Positions 1 through 10,700 of a stretch of 64,000 nt of DNA are shown piece by piece. The number at the start of each line of letters is the position of its first letter. Within the stretch, counting starts at the first letter, position 1. The stretch is from Liquidambar formosana. Its lineage: Eukaryota > Streptophyta > Magnoliopsida > Saxifragales > Altingiaceae. The stretch is from positions 2,998,797-3,062,796 of the forward strand of contig CM077833.1 in NCBI GenBank assembly GCA_039720395.1. Reading direction: 5' to 3'. The translations under genes were made by a program, and so were the position numbers. The notes under the pieces are model-generated. The model saw only the letters and a list, made by a program, of their open reading frames with translations. It searched no databases and had not been told where the DNA came from.

Positions 1-500
1 TGTGACCTTTCAGGAGCATTCAATGCTCCAAGGAGGCAGGTAGGATTATCAGACCTGCAGGGCTCCTCCGGGTCTATGAACCTATGTCCTGTCACATCAC
101 CCATACCTGGGGTCAGGCCTCGAGAGTCCCCAGGTAAGGTTGCCTTTGGCATTGTCAGAGTTCTCTGCTAATTCTTTCACCAACTTACGCCAGTCATTTA
201 ATGCCTACTAATTTGTCTCATATGAGGCCAAGGTACCATAGAGGAAGTGGCCTCTTGAGTCTTCCTCGACCTTTCCCTTCCTATGATCCTTGACCTTCTC
301 AATCCTCGGCCCCCCATACCTCGTCGTCTTGCCATTCCCCCTCGTCATTTATGTCCTCGAAACATACTCCCCCCTCGAGTGTGAATGTCCTCCATGTGAC
401 ATGGTCTAAATTTCAATAATTTTCAATAGCTGCATTTTCATTTTTCAGCCTTTTCAAGCCACTGAGGAACTTCCAACTGTCCAAATTTTGGCCATTATGA
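1..500. other. Unassigned GC-richer segment, possible retroelement relic
   Basis: No coding region is visible. The segment is richer in C and G than its surroundings and has repeated cctcga and ccccc blocks, as often seen in decayed gypsy LTRs. No TG...CA ends or TSD are visible, so the assignment is a guess. Confidence 0.2.
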
Positions 501-619
501 TTTATCTGATCTGTGTTTTTAACCGTGACCATCTTGTGTGTTTATTTTATTATATTTACTCATAAATTTCAACACGTTTGTTCCATTTTCAAGCTGAATA
601 TTGCCTCTTTCTGAATTAC

Positions 620-800
620 TCATTACATTTATATCTTTATGTTTGCTGCCTTGATCTTTTGTAATTTTGAAGTAAGAATGACCTATTTTTTGTATGATTG
701 TAGCTATACCAGTATTCAAACTCAATTGGGTTCGCTGCCTAGGATTTTGGATTTTGAAGTTGATTGGGGAAAGGGCGATTCCAACCAACATTCAGCTAGT
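620..800 (+). repeat. Diverged copy of a segment also found in NUF2 intron 10
   Basis: Blocks such as tattcaaactc, attggg and gctgccta occur in the same order near 31500-31640, between NUF2 exons 10 and 11. By eye the two copies are roughly 70-75% alike. This may be a dispersed repeat or a remnant of a partial duplication of the NUF2 3' end. Confidence 0.45.
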
Positions 801-828
801 ATTTGAGCTTTTAGCTAGTCAACACTGA

Positions 829-1061
829 GGCCATGTTTGTTTGGTTGGAATGGAATGGGTAGGAATGGAATCTGATCCATGCTCAAAATAGTTTGGAATG
901 GAATGAGATTGAAATAAACATTACGGAATGAATATCATTATAATCCACTGTTACTGTTTGATTCCATTCCCATTTAATTAGCTCATCCAAACACGTTGTT
1001 TGGAATGAATCGGAATGTGATTACATTCCATCCATTCCATTCCAACCAAACCAACATGGCC
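829..1061. mobile_element. MITE, PIF/Harbinger-like, 233 bp
   Basis: About 30 bp of terminal inverted repeat are visible: the left end begins GGCCATGTTTGTTTGGTTGG and the right end is its near-perfect reverse complement. The trinucleotide TGA flanks both sides (826-828, 1062-1064) as a 3-bp TSD. Small size, no ORF, GG...CC termini and a 3-bp TSD fit a Tourist-type MITE, although the usual TSD is TTA or TAA. Confidence 0.7.
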
Positions 1062-1178
1062 TGAGCATCCTGTTTCTTGCAGATTTGAATTTTATGTCCT
1101 CAATTGTTACGGCCCAATGGAAGTCATCATTATTCTAGGCTTGGTCTTGTATTGATGTTAAGCTGGATTTTTAACTAA

Positions 1179-1198
1179 ACACACACACACACACACAT
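1179..1198. repeat. (AC)n microsatellite
   Basis: About nine AC units in a row. No coding context. Confidence 0.9.
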
Positions 1199-1799
1199 AC
1201 TATGTAGGAGAGAAGTTATAAAACTTGATGTAAGAATTTCAGCGCATTTTGTGAGGGAGCGTTTTTGTACGGATGTACACGAGCCAAGCCAACCAGTGTT
1301 AGCAGTTCAAGCTCTATTTGGTTGAACTTTGATTGAGCCAGAATGAAGATCAACTAGTCTCTAAAATTTATGGTTCATGAATGTTTACTGTTTAGTGAAG
1401 CTGAAGCTTATCTATTAGCCCAATCAATATTCATTTCCATTTCAAAATTTTACATTCCTACCTTTACCAGAGCAAAATGATCTACTAACATTACCCTTGA
1501 TTTCTTGTTTTACATCGTAACTTCATGTTACTGTCTTTTTAAAGAGAGATCGTATGCATTACCAAAAAAGAAAAGGTCGTATGAAGACATGGAGTACATT
1601 TCTTAAGAGTTTGTTACCATTTTTGGTCCATGCCTACCTAATTGTTCACAAGCCTAATTGAGCTATGTTGATGTTGCTTAAGCTTGGCCCTTTGAGCTTG
1701 AAACTTACATATGAATATGGCCATCCCCCCCCTCCCCCCCTCTTCCCAAATGAGGGGTATCCTAAATCATTAGGTCTAGACTAAATCTTTCGTGCAAAC

Positions 1800-1925
1800 T
1801 AAGCCCTCTGTGATGCATAAAGCACTCATAAGCACATGCATCTGATAATGAGGGAGCGGAGACTCGAACTTGGGACCTATGGTTTTTGAGTCATGGCCCT
1901 ATGTTATGTGAGTTATCCTTGCAGG
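1800..1925 (-). mobile_element. Possible tRNA-derived SINE remnant
   Basis: The minus strand contains GGTCCCAAGTTCGAGTCTCC, which resembles a Pol III B box (GGTTCGANNCC) in its tRNA context. The A box is not convincing and no TSD was found. Confidence 0.35.
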
Positions 1926-2456
1926 TTATGAATATGGCTTTGTTTAGGAAGGTGAACAAATTAGTTTCTAAGCCAAGATCAGGTAGTTCATGTTAAAAGT
2001 GCTATATACAGAGAAACTTTTGTAATGGTGATATCACATCATTGCACATCACTAGTTTTAAAATTTTAAAATGGCTCTTAAAATCTGTACGATGCTTCCC
2101 CCACCTTCTCCCCCAAAATGATATATCCAAACTATTGTCCTAATTAATCTTTTGGATGAGTAAAACATATGGAATAAATTTGGTTGGTGATGGCCAAAGA
2201 GTAGAAAGCTGCCGAATTCGATCAAGACTTTCGTAACTTAAAAAATAAATTTCAAAAACCAGTGATCCGCTCCTGATTATGTTGCTTTCAAATAATGAAA
2301 TTTTGATTTATATAGGTGTCTTTTGATTAACCATCTGTCAAACTTATGAAGAGGATATAAAATGGAATATGGTTGCTGGTAGTGAAGGCCAAGGGGCAAG
2401 GATCCTTAGAAAAATTGTATCTTTGTGATGACTGGACAACCCTTGTTTTGCATAGG

Positions 2457-2457
<1 letters not shown>

Positions 2458-2489
<32 letters not shown>
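2458..2489. repeat. Poly-T tract, 32 nt
   Basis: Uninterrupted T run. It could be the poly-A tail of a minus-strand retroposon, but no element body or TSD could be delimited next to it. Confidence 0.85.
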
Positions 2490-2491
<2 letters not shown>

Positions 2492-2689
2492 AGACTGTAT
2501 CTCTTTAATTTAAACGCAAATTCTCCAGCTCTTATTTTGGAATTAAAAATTATCTTTCTGTATATTGATAACATGTACAAAATACACGCATTGCAGATTA
2601 ACCGTAGAGAATTCATTCTAAAGAAATGAATCTCTTCTTATCAATGTTGATTTGGTTATACACCCAAGGGATAGGAGACCCCAAAACTG

Positions 2690-2895
2690 TAGGGGTAGCT
2701 CAGTTGGCAATGGCAAATGACCTTATCTCAAGAAGCGGAGGTCCTGTATTCAACTCTTATTAAATCCCTTGGAGTCATTTACATAAGCTTTCATGAGATG
2801 GGTCTTAGATTAGCCTAGTCCATATGAGTTGTAGGGTCTTATAAGGTTCAGGGTTTGCTCAAAAGGCTTCCTCATTAAAAATAAAATAAAATAAA
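2690..2895 (+). mobile_element. tRNA-derived SINE
   Basis: The 5' part resembles a tRNA gene: GGGGTAGCTCAGTTGG contains a good Pol III A box, and about 50 nt later a degenerate B box (GTCCTGTATTCAACTC) follows. The body then runs into an A-rich tail of repeated AAAAT/AAAATA. No clean TSD was found, so the copy is probably old. Confidence 0.65.
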
Positions 2896-2913
2896 TGTGC
2901 AACTCCAATGCCT

Positions 2914-3255
2914 CACTTAATTTACACCTTTTTTTTAAAAAAGGTTTTATGAAAAATATAGAAGGCTTCTATGAAAAATAGCCACGTGGTTCATTATAAA
3001 ATATTGTTTTGAATAACTTTGTAGAATAAATTTTTTCTAAAATTTGTTATTTAAATAGATTTTTTGGCCATTTACAAGCTCTATTTCATTTTTACAAAAT
3101 GTTTCGTGAAAAATGGCAAAAAACTCCACATAAAGGACAAATTTTGGAAAAACTTTCTTTTACAAAGTTGTGATATTTTCTAGTGGATAACACGGTTAGT
3201 TTTCATAAAAACCTTTTATATCTTTCATAAAACTTTTAAAAATATTAATTAAGTG
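2914..3255. mobile_element. Foldback MITE, copy 1 (about 342 bp)
   Basis: The two ends are long imperfect inverted repeats: CACTTAATTTACACC at the left and TTAATTAAGTG at the right. Internal blocks around gaaaaat, ttctatgaaaa and ttggccattta also pair with their complements, so the whole element could fold into a hairpin. A homologous copy lies at 56713-57037. No ORF and no clear TSD. Confidence 0.65.
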
Positions 3256-3514
3256 GGAGTGCAAATAAATTTTTGTGGCAGCAATAGCTAGCCCCATCCT
3301 CTTTTATTATTACACTAGACTAGACATGGTGGCACAAATGGTGTGTGTGCTCACATAACTATCTCGTTAATCATTATAATGTAGAAGAAAATTTTAAGCC
3401 TTGAGCAAGTTCAAATTAATATTATATTATTATTTCATACTTTAGAATTTGTAAACTATGCATTATATAACGATATTTTTTAAATAAAATTGGGATATTG
3501 ATAATAACTTGTGT

Positions 3515-3645
3515 TGTCGTCAATCGCATGATAGTTTAGTGGCATTCTTCTCACTTGTTGAGTTAGTAATCCTGAGTTTAAGCTCATGGAGAATTTTAAA
3601 ATAAAATTCCATCGATTGTTAAAATAATAATAAAAAAAGTTGTGT
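3515..3645 (+). mobile_element. Possible tRNA-derived SINE
   Basis: ATGATAGTTTAGTGGCA resembles an A box, GAGTTTAAGCTC a degenerate B box, and the segment ends in an AAT/AAAAAA tail. Both boxes are weak. Confidence 0.4.
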
Positions 3646-3813
3646 TCTTGTTAAACAAATAAATAAAATGTTGTAAATCATTTTTCTTATGCTCACAGAC
3701 TCACATGGAGAAAAACTTATGTAATTATGATTCAGTTGATGTGATATCACAAGTCAATACGAGCAAAGCAAAATAGGATTATCAGAATACATTTTGACTT
3801 CATAATTTTATTT

Positions 3814-3963
3814 GGGGGAATTATAAGTAGCTCCGGCTATGGGTAACTAGTTACAGTTCAATAAAATAGACTATTAACTTTCTAGTAAATAACTACTAAC
3901 TTAACTAAGAATGACTATTTACTGTAATTATTTGCCTGTAGTCGGACTTATCTGTAATTTCCC
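3814..3963. mobile_element. 150-bp MITE, copy 1, in the NUF2 upstream region
   Basis: Termini are GGGGGAATTATAAGTAGCTC and the inverted counterpart ending CTGTAATTTCCC. Flanks ATTTTATTT (3805-3813) and ATTTTATTA (3964-3972) give an 8-of-9 match, which fits a 9-bp Mutator-type TSD. A homologous copy lies just beyond the NUF2 stop at 32054-32210. It ends about 260 bp upstream of the NUF2 ATG, so it adjoins the promoter. Confidence 0.65.
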
Positions 3964-4090
3964 ATTTTATTATTTTGTTTCATTCCTGTTGATTCATCAC
4001 ACCATGTCGCCGTGTCACAGTAACATGGAATACCCGCTCACATGGCAAGATTGATGACAACGTGGCCACATTTAGAGCATACTGGGAGGG

Positions 4091-4112
4091 GTATATATTT
4101 TTTGGCGGGAAA
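4091..4112 (+). promoter_or_regulatory. NUF2 core promoter: TATA box plus E2F-type site
   Basis: GTATATATTT (4091-4100) is followed at once by TTTGGCGGGAAA (4101-4112). The latter fits the E2F/DP consensus TTTSSCGC on both strands, with TTTCCCGCC on the minus strand. The pair lies 110-131 bp upstream of the ATG at 4222. E2F sites are typical of plant S/G2-phase genes, which suits a kinetochore gene. Transcription start and E2F binding are inferred. Confidence 0.7.
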
Positions 4113-4159
4113 CATCACCAGCACGACTTGAAACTAGAAAGTTACAGATTGAAGAACAG

Positions 4160-4219
4160 TACACAGTCCCCCCCTCTTCTCTCTCTCTCTCTCCCTCCCT
4201 CTGTTTCGCTCTCTCTCTA
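4160..4219 (+). repeat. CT-rich leader of NUF2
   Basis: C-rich then CTCTCT-rich sequence directly before the ATG. It is probably transcribed as 5' UTR; pyrimidine-rich leaders are common in plant genes. Confidence 0.6.
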
Positions 4220-4221
4220 AG

Positions 4222-4742
4222 ATGTCTGTATTCCCCTACCCAGTCCTCTCCCGCAAAGAAATCGTGGCTATCCTCGCCGAATCGCAGATCGCAAATGTCG
4301 CCGAAACTGATCTCATCAAACCCAATCCCGACTTCATCTCAACTCTCTATGCCACCCTCTTGATCAACCTCGATGTGCTCCAGTAATTCCTATTATCTCT
4401 CTTGTTTTACCCACATTTTCTCAGCATCCAAACAGATCCTAATTTGGATATTTGTATATGCCATCACTTTAGGGTTTTGTTTTTTGACCATATTCTCTCT
4501 CTGGGGTTTCTTTGTTTTTTCAGAGAAGATCACGGGCAACTGGATTTCGCTGCTCTAGAGCAGCTTGAGAACCCGGACGCTCACGTTGATTCGGTACGGA
4601 CTATGAATTTGTGTAACAAGATTAAGGAGGTGGTGGCCGCGGCGGATTGCCCCATGAGTTTTACGCTGAAGGATTTGATACGGCCTGATATGGATCGGAC
4701 CGCTATGTTTGTTAGCGCCATTCTCAATTTCTATCTTCACAG
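4222..4742 (+). CDS. NUF2: NUF2 exons 1-2: calponin-homology domain
   Basis: Exon 1 (4222-4382) ends inside a Gln codon before gtaatt. Exon 2 (4524-4742) resumes after tttttcag and ends before gtaagt. Together they encode residues 1-126, including motifs such as LKDLIRPD and [12 protein letters not shown] that are characteristic of the NUF2 head. The start is the first ATG after the CT-rich leader and gives the family N-terminus. Confidence 0.93.
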
Positions 4743-7700
4743 GTAAGTTCATTTATATAATACAATATAACTATGGTCCCGATAATTTATATATACTGCT
4801 TTTTGTTTTTTAGAATTCGTTTTCTTCGTCAGTAGATATTTTCAGAGGAGACTTTTTCCCTAGAAAGAAGTAAAGTTGAAGAATGGAGAAACACTTCTGT
4901 CCTAAATCTAAGTTGAAGAAAGATGTTGACATTTTCCCCAAACTTTTTGGTAGAATACCTTTAAGATAAATGAGTCATCAGAGCTCAGTTTGTTGCAACA
5001 GGAATAGCTTTTGGGAAAAAAAATTCTCTAGACAAAAAATAAAATGTTGATGTAAAGATGCTTTTATTAATTTCTTTATTTTTTGAAGCTAAGTGAAGAG
5101 ACATTGCGAAATTTACCCCAATCTTCTAGGTAAAATACTCACCGAGATAAATGGATACAGAAGAATTATAATTAAGTGTGCCATGAATCATCAGGAAACG
5201 CTTGGGTTCTCATGTATATAGAATTGCTCCATAGCACTGTACATAGCATCTGAAGCTACAAATCCATCGTTGTAGAATGGGGTCTGTTAAAGAAATGGAT
5301 GCCATCCCCACAGCTGATGGTATTGAATTTGTTTTAGGATATCATGAGGTGATTCTGCTTGAAAGGCTTGCAATCATTTGTGATGATGGCTGCCATTTAA
5401 ATAGTGGCCTGATGCACAGTGATGGACTTGTACACTTATGTATTAAACACAATTGAGCTATTCAATCTCCTTTGGACATTCAAATGTTCCTTAGAGATAG
5501 TTTGAAGGACACAAATTTCTTGGTTCCATGGTGACTGCACACTGTTGGGGAGAGAAACTAACTTTATTTTTATTTTTATTATTTTTTTTCAACCAAGATT
5601 TTATGTGAACAAACCTGCTAATGAATCTAATGAGTTAACATTAAAGTGAAAGGTGTTATGTTATGAGTTCCACTGTTCTTTCTAAAATATAAAATGGAAT
5701 TGATGTGATTAAAAAAACAATTGATGATTTGGAACTTTGACTAAAAAATCATGGTTTCTCTTCTTAATGATGAAACTTTGAAATCCATGACTAAAAAAAT
5801 CTTGAAAATTGGTTCTTCAACATACTTGTATTTTTATTTGTTTTAGTTTCTTGTTTGTCTGTTTTGATACCTCAGAGACACAAAAATGAATCTCCTAAGA
5901 CCAATTGTGGAAGAACTGTCCCTTCTTGATGAGCAACATAAAGGGTTGGAGGCTAGGATTTTACAGGTATTCCTAATGACATAATTTCTGCTTTGTAAAT
6001 GAGTATTAGTTTTTATCAAACTTTTATTTGAAGTTACTTATCTCTCTTGCAGTTGAATGCAGAGATTGCAGAGTACAATGAAGCAAGGGAACGGGAGATA
6101 CCACTCGTTCAGGAGGTAGATGCTAAAGTTAAAGAAATGCATCAGACCATTTCGGGTCTTAACAATCACCAGATGTCCTTGAAGGCTTCTTTCCGAACAA
6201 AGAGGGAGCAGGCCAAAGAACTTGAGGAGAAGGTCAATTTGATATGTTATTGAACTTATTGTGTTGGCATCTCTCGTTTTGCTATGATTCAATAAAGCAA
6301 GAATGGTAGAACAAATATGTTTACTCTGTTTAGAAAATTGATGTCCATGTGTACTATCTAATGTTTCATGAAATATATTGTTATTAGCAGAAATAGAAGA
6401 AGGTAGCGTATTGGTTATGGCAGTTTTTATTGAACACCATATTGGATAATATTTTTAGAAGCATTATCAGCCTCCTATATGATTGATTCAATTTTATCAG
6501 CTCTCATATCATTTTAATAGGGCAAGTCATACTTCGGTATTCTTGTCTATCCTTGTGACTTGCAATTCAATTTGCTATTCTAATATTTGCACGTGCACGA
6601 GCATGTGTGTTTCTCATTTCTGTCAGTTCCTGTCAAAATTTTTGGGGGAAAAAAAAAGGACGGTCATCATTGAATTTTTCTTCTGAAAGTCAGGATTGGG
6701 TTTTTTCCCTTTGGCACTGTAGCATTTGAGTTCTAAGGAAATTCTGAGTTCCTGGAAGTTATTCTTGTCTGTATTAACAAATGGTTGCAGAAAAATCTTC
6801 ATTCTTAGTTTTATATTGTCTTGTGATTTGTGAGTTGAGTGAAGTATACTTCCCTAGGGGAAAAAAAGAAGTAAACTCTGCTTAAAGTTAGGATTGATAG
6901 CTTATCTAGAGTTCGTATTTTCCACAAACTATGGAGTTATCCTATCTACCAATTCAATTATCGTCATTTGTTAAGTTTCCAACCTAAAAGCTTAACCTAG
7001 CAGGTGGAGGGCCCAAACAGGTATATAAAGCCATAACAGACTCTATTTAGATGATGTGATATGTGAGACCTCTGAACACCCTTCACATGGAGGCCTAACA
7101 AGACAAGAATGGGCTTGTCACGCGAACAACAACGATGGAGTCACAAACGAAATGGGTCCAAGAACAAAAATGACAACAACTCGCTCTAATACCCTCTTAG
7201 GTTTCCAACCTAATAGCATAAAAAGGTATATAAATCCATAACAAACTCAATATTTAGATGATGTGGGATGCAGGACTTCCCAACAGCATTTTACATGAAA
7301 CATGTTGATTAGATTAAGTTCTTCTACAAACTTTGCAACATTTGGCTGTTCCTCTGTGGAAATTGTTCTTTTCTGTCATTATATTCATTACTTTATCTAT
7401 CAAGGTCACATAATCTGGAAGCTTCCCTTCATCTGGTGTAGATTGGGGCTTTTTTATGGTTTCTGTGGACGAGAAATTTATCTGGAAATTGTGTTGATGT
7501 TGAATCTTTAAATAAAATTTAGTTTGTGAGATTCATCATGCAGATTGATAACTGAAATGCCAAATTTCTGGTATTTTGTTGGTTTTTGTCCTTTATATGT
7601 GAATACATATATTTTTTTCTTTCCAGATTTCAAGTGCTGAGTTCACATTGGTACAGAGTGTCCAAGAAAATGCCAACTTACGATCTAAAATTGTTCAATC

Positions 7701-10700
7701 ACCAGATAAGCTACAGGTTCAGATTTTTTATTTTTTCCCTTCTTTCTTTTGTCTCTCCTTAAGATTTAGTTTTGGAAATGATTATTTATTCATATGTACT
7801 GCAGTTCTGTTCATTATTCCAATTATTAAGTTTAATGCAGTTTGCCTAATTATAATAGAATGGCATGTGGTGACATTATAAGATATCAGGTGACATTATA
7901 TATGAATTATAGAATGGCATGTGGTGAAGCCATGTTTCGGCATACGTATAAGAGATGAGGAGTAATCAGCCACAAGTAAAATTTATGTGAACAATATTGG
8001 GCATATTTATAAAATGATATGTGGCAGTCCATGGTAGAGCGTCATGTTCACTGAAAAATGTATGACTAGAATTAAAACAACTTTAAGGAATGTATATGGG
8101 ATGCTTTCGCTGGTTGTGTTCCTTAGCAAAACATGCTTTCATGCATATTCAAATATCAGTTTCCTATGGAAAACTAACCATTTATTTCTTATTTTGGGAG
8201 TTTTACATTTCTGTCCATGATTTCTAATTCGTTCATGTTGATGCTTTCACTGAAATCAAAGCCACAAAAAAATGGGAGACACAAAATCAATAAGCCCCTG
8301 TTGTTGTTGAATTTCAATTGCAATATGAGTGCAAAACTTGTCTCTATCTCCAATTTTCCAGCTTTACTATCCTGAAAAATGAGATTATTAATCACCTAGT
8401 CTTTTAGAAGGAGAGCCTGTAGGTAGACACTCTTAATCATTGGCCAAAAGGATGTCTGATAAATGTGATAGTGTCTTTGACACGGTAAAACAAAAGAAAA
8501 AGAAAATGGGAGCGTCCTTATTACATGGACTACTTGACTATAACCAACACAAGGAAGAAGTTACCTTGAAGTGTAAATTGGATGTTCAAGGGAAAACTAA
8601 TGTAGTAGTAGTGGTGCTAGATCCTGTGTTAACACATCAATTGGAACTATAGTTCTTTTAACTTGGTATGCCAAATTTTCCATATGGAGTTCACATTATT
8701 TATCGGTCTCTTTTTCTGTTTGGGGTTTTACTTTTACTGACATGTCATTGTGAACGTGATACCTAATTTATGCCTAAGGCTTGCATTCATGTATAAATTC
8801 ATTTTTTCCTCCTCGTTTAAACCCCTTATGCCTTAGAAGAAAAAAACTCCAAATTGACATGTTCATATGCATTTTCCATATTTACATTGCATACAACCCC
8901 TGAGATACCACTCTTCAATATAGAGTCAGCGCATATATTTTCCATTTTGGAACATAAAAGAATTTGCCTCCTCAGAATGAAAGCACATTGAGGCTCTGGG
9001 AAGTACTTCCTTCAATCTCAAAGCGAAAACCTCAATACAGCAATTTTATATGACATTCCTTGCAAACTATTGGTTTGGAAGTATTTTATATTCTTTGATG
9101 CAATCTTTTTGGAACAATTTCAATACATGTAGATTTTGTGCTTCTTTAAATTCTTCCTTCAGTGAGAAATCACTTTATACCTAAAATGAAGTCTTCCTTA
9201 ATGATGTCCTGACAACTCATTAAAAATGCAATTATATATATTCATTTGGACCTTGGGCCTTATCACCTTCTAACTCTATTGGATACCTGCTATTTCTTAA
9301 AGGGTCTTTTTAATTAGACTTTTTTTCCCCTTCTTTTCACTTGGGGGAACTAGTTCAAAGCTATGAAGCACATATATGGATATGGATATGGGATACGGAT
9401 ACAATACGATATAGATTTGCTGATACGACAATTCTAAAAAGTTAGGATACGATACAACTTGGATATGTTAATTGATAAATATATTCATATAGATATTAAA
9501 ATCAATAGGTGGTAACACATAAAAAAGTTCAAAACATATAGAAAACCAATTAATTTGCAAGGATAAATGACCATAACACATATCCATAGGCATCAAGCCA
9601 TCATCCATGTTCATAATTCATAAGTCATCCTATATTAATAAAATCTACCAACAATTGAAAGAAAAATCGAATAAAATAAAATCTTAAATTAAATAAATTT
9701 TAACAAAAAATTATGAATGCACTTATACACACATAAAAATTAAAAAAAATAAAGACATTAGGTTTTCAATCAAGTTTTTGATCGGGTTTTCAATCTAGGA
9801 GAGAGAGCAGGAAGATAAAAATAAAGTAAGTTTTCAATCAGTATACATATCTGTAGTTTTTATACTTCAAAATTATATTTAAACCCTGTTTTTTTTTTTT
9901 TAATTATTTTTTTTAGAGTGATTCTAAACGTATCCCATCCATATTAAAATGTATCCCTTCCATATTCGGGGAATATCCGATGATGGCATTATATTTTACT
10001 GTTCCGATATGGGAACCGTATCCAATATGTTTCAAGGAGTATCCTAAGAGTGTCGGTCTCTGATATAGATACAATACTGATACTTAGAAGTTTTAGGATT
10101 ATCCGTGCTTCATAGGTTCAAAGTGAACACCTTCCTCGATGCTTAAATTTGTTGTTTGCCTTCATTTTAAATTTTCTCCCATTGTAATATGATTCCTGAT
10201 CAATATATAATGCTGCCATATTAGGATTCCTACTCATAATACCATGTGTCATGATATTATGATCCTGATAATTTATTACAGGCTTTAAACATCACACCCC
10301 CCCCCCCCCCCCCCCCCCCCCCCCAAACACACACACACACACACACAACTCTTCCAAAGAAAAAAAAATTTCCTTCTCCCTGCTACCCCCCAAAAGTTTA
10401 TCATCTCATTTCTTGTATGTTGATGACTTAGAATTTACTCTTAGTTTTTATTACATTCAACACATTAATGTATTTCTCTGTTTTATTTATTGTCACTCAC
10501 ATTATTTCCTTGCCTTTTTGCTTATAGAGAGCTTTAGAGGAGAAGAAAGTGATTCGAATTGAGGCAAAGAATTCTGAAAGATTAGCAATGCAATCTTATC
10601 AAGAGAAGTCAGCCATTTTTGAGGTTTATTCAAAGGTAGTTTCTTTTAGTTATAATATTAATGCTCTATGAAGTTGTCTCTTGTTTAGCTTGCTGGCATG

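Noticed and set aside
1275..1710. Possible degraded copy of the GAGCTCG hAT family (also 32320-32440)
   Set aside because: Only scattered AAGCTTGG/GAGCTTG and ACGAGCCAAGCC pieces remain; no ends or TSD could be set, so it was not annotated.
2344..2616. 90-residue minus-strand ORF with a poly-lysine run
   Set aside because: The lysines are translation of a 32-nt T run; no further support.
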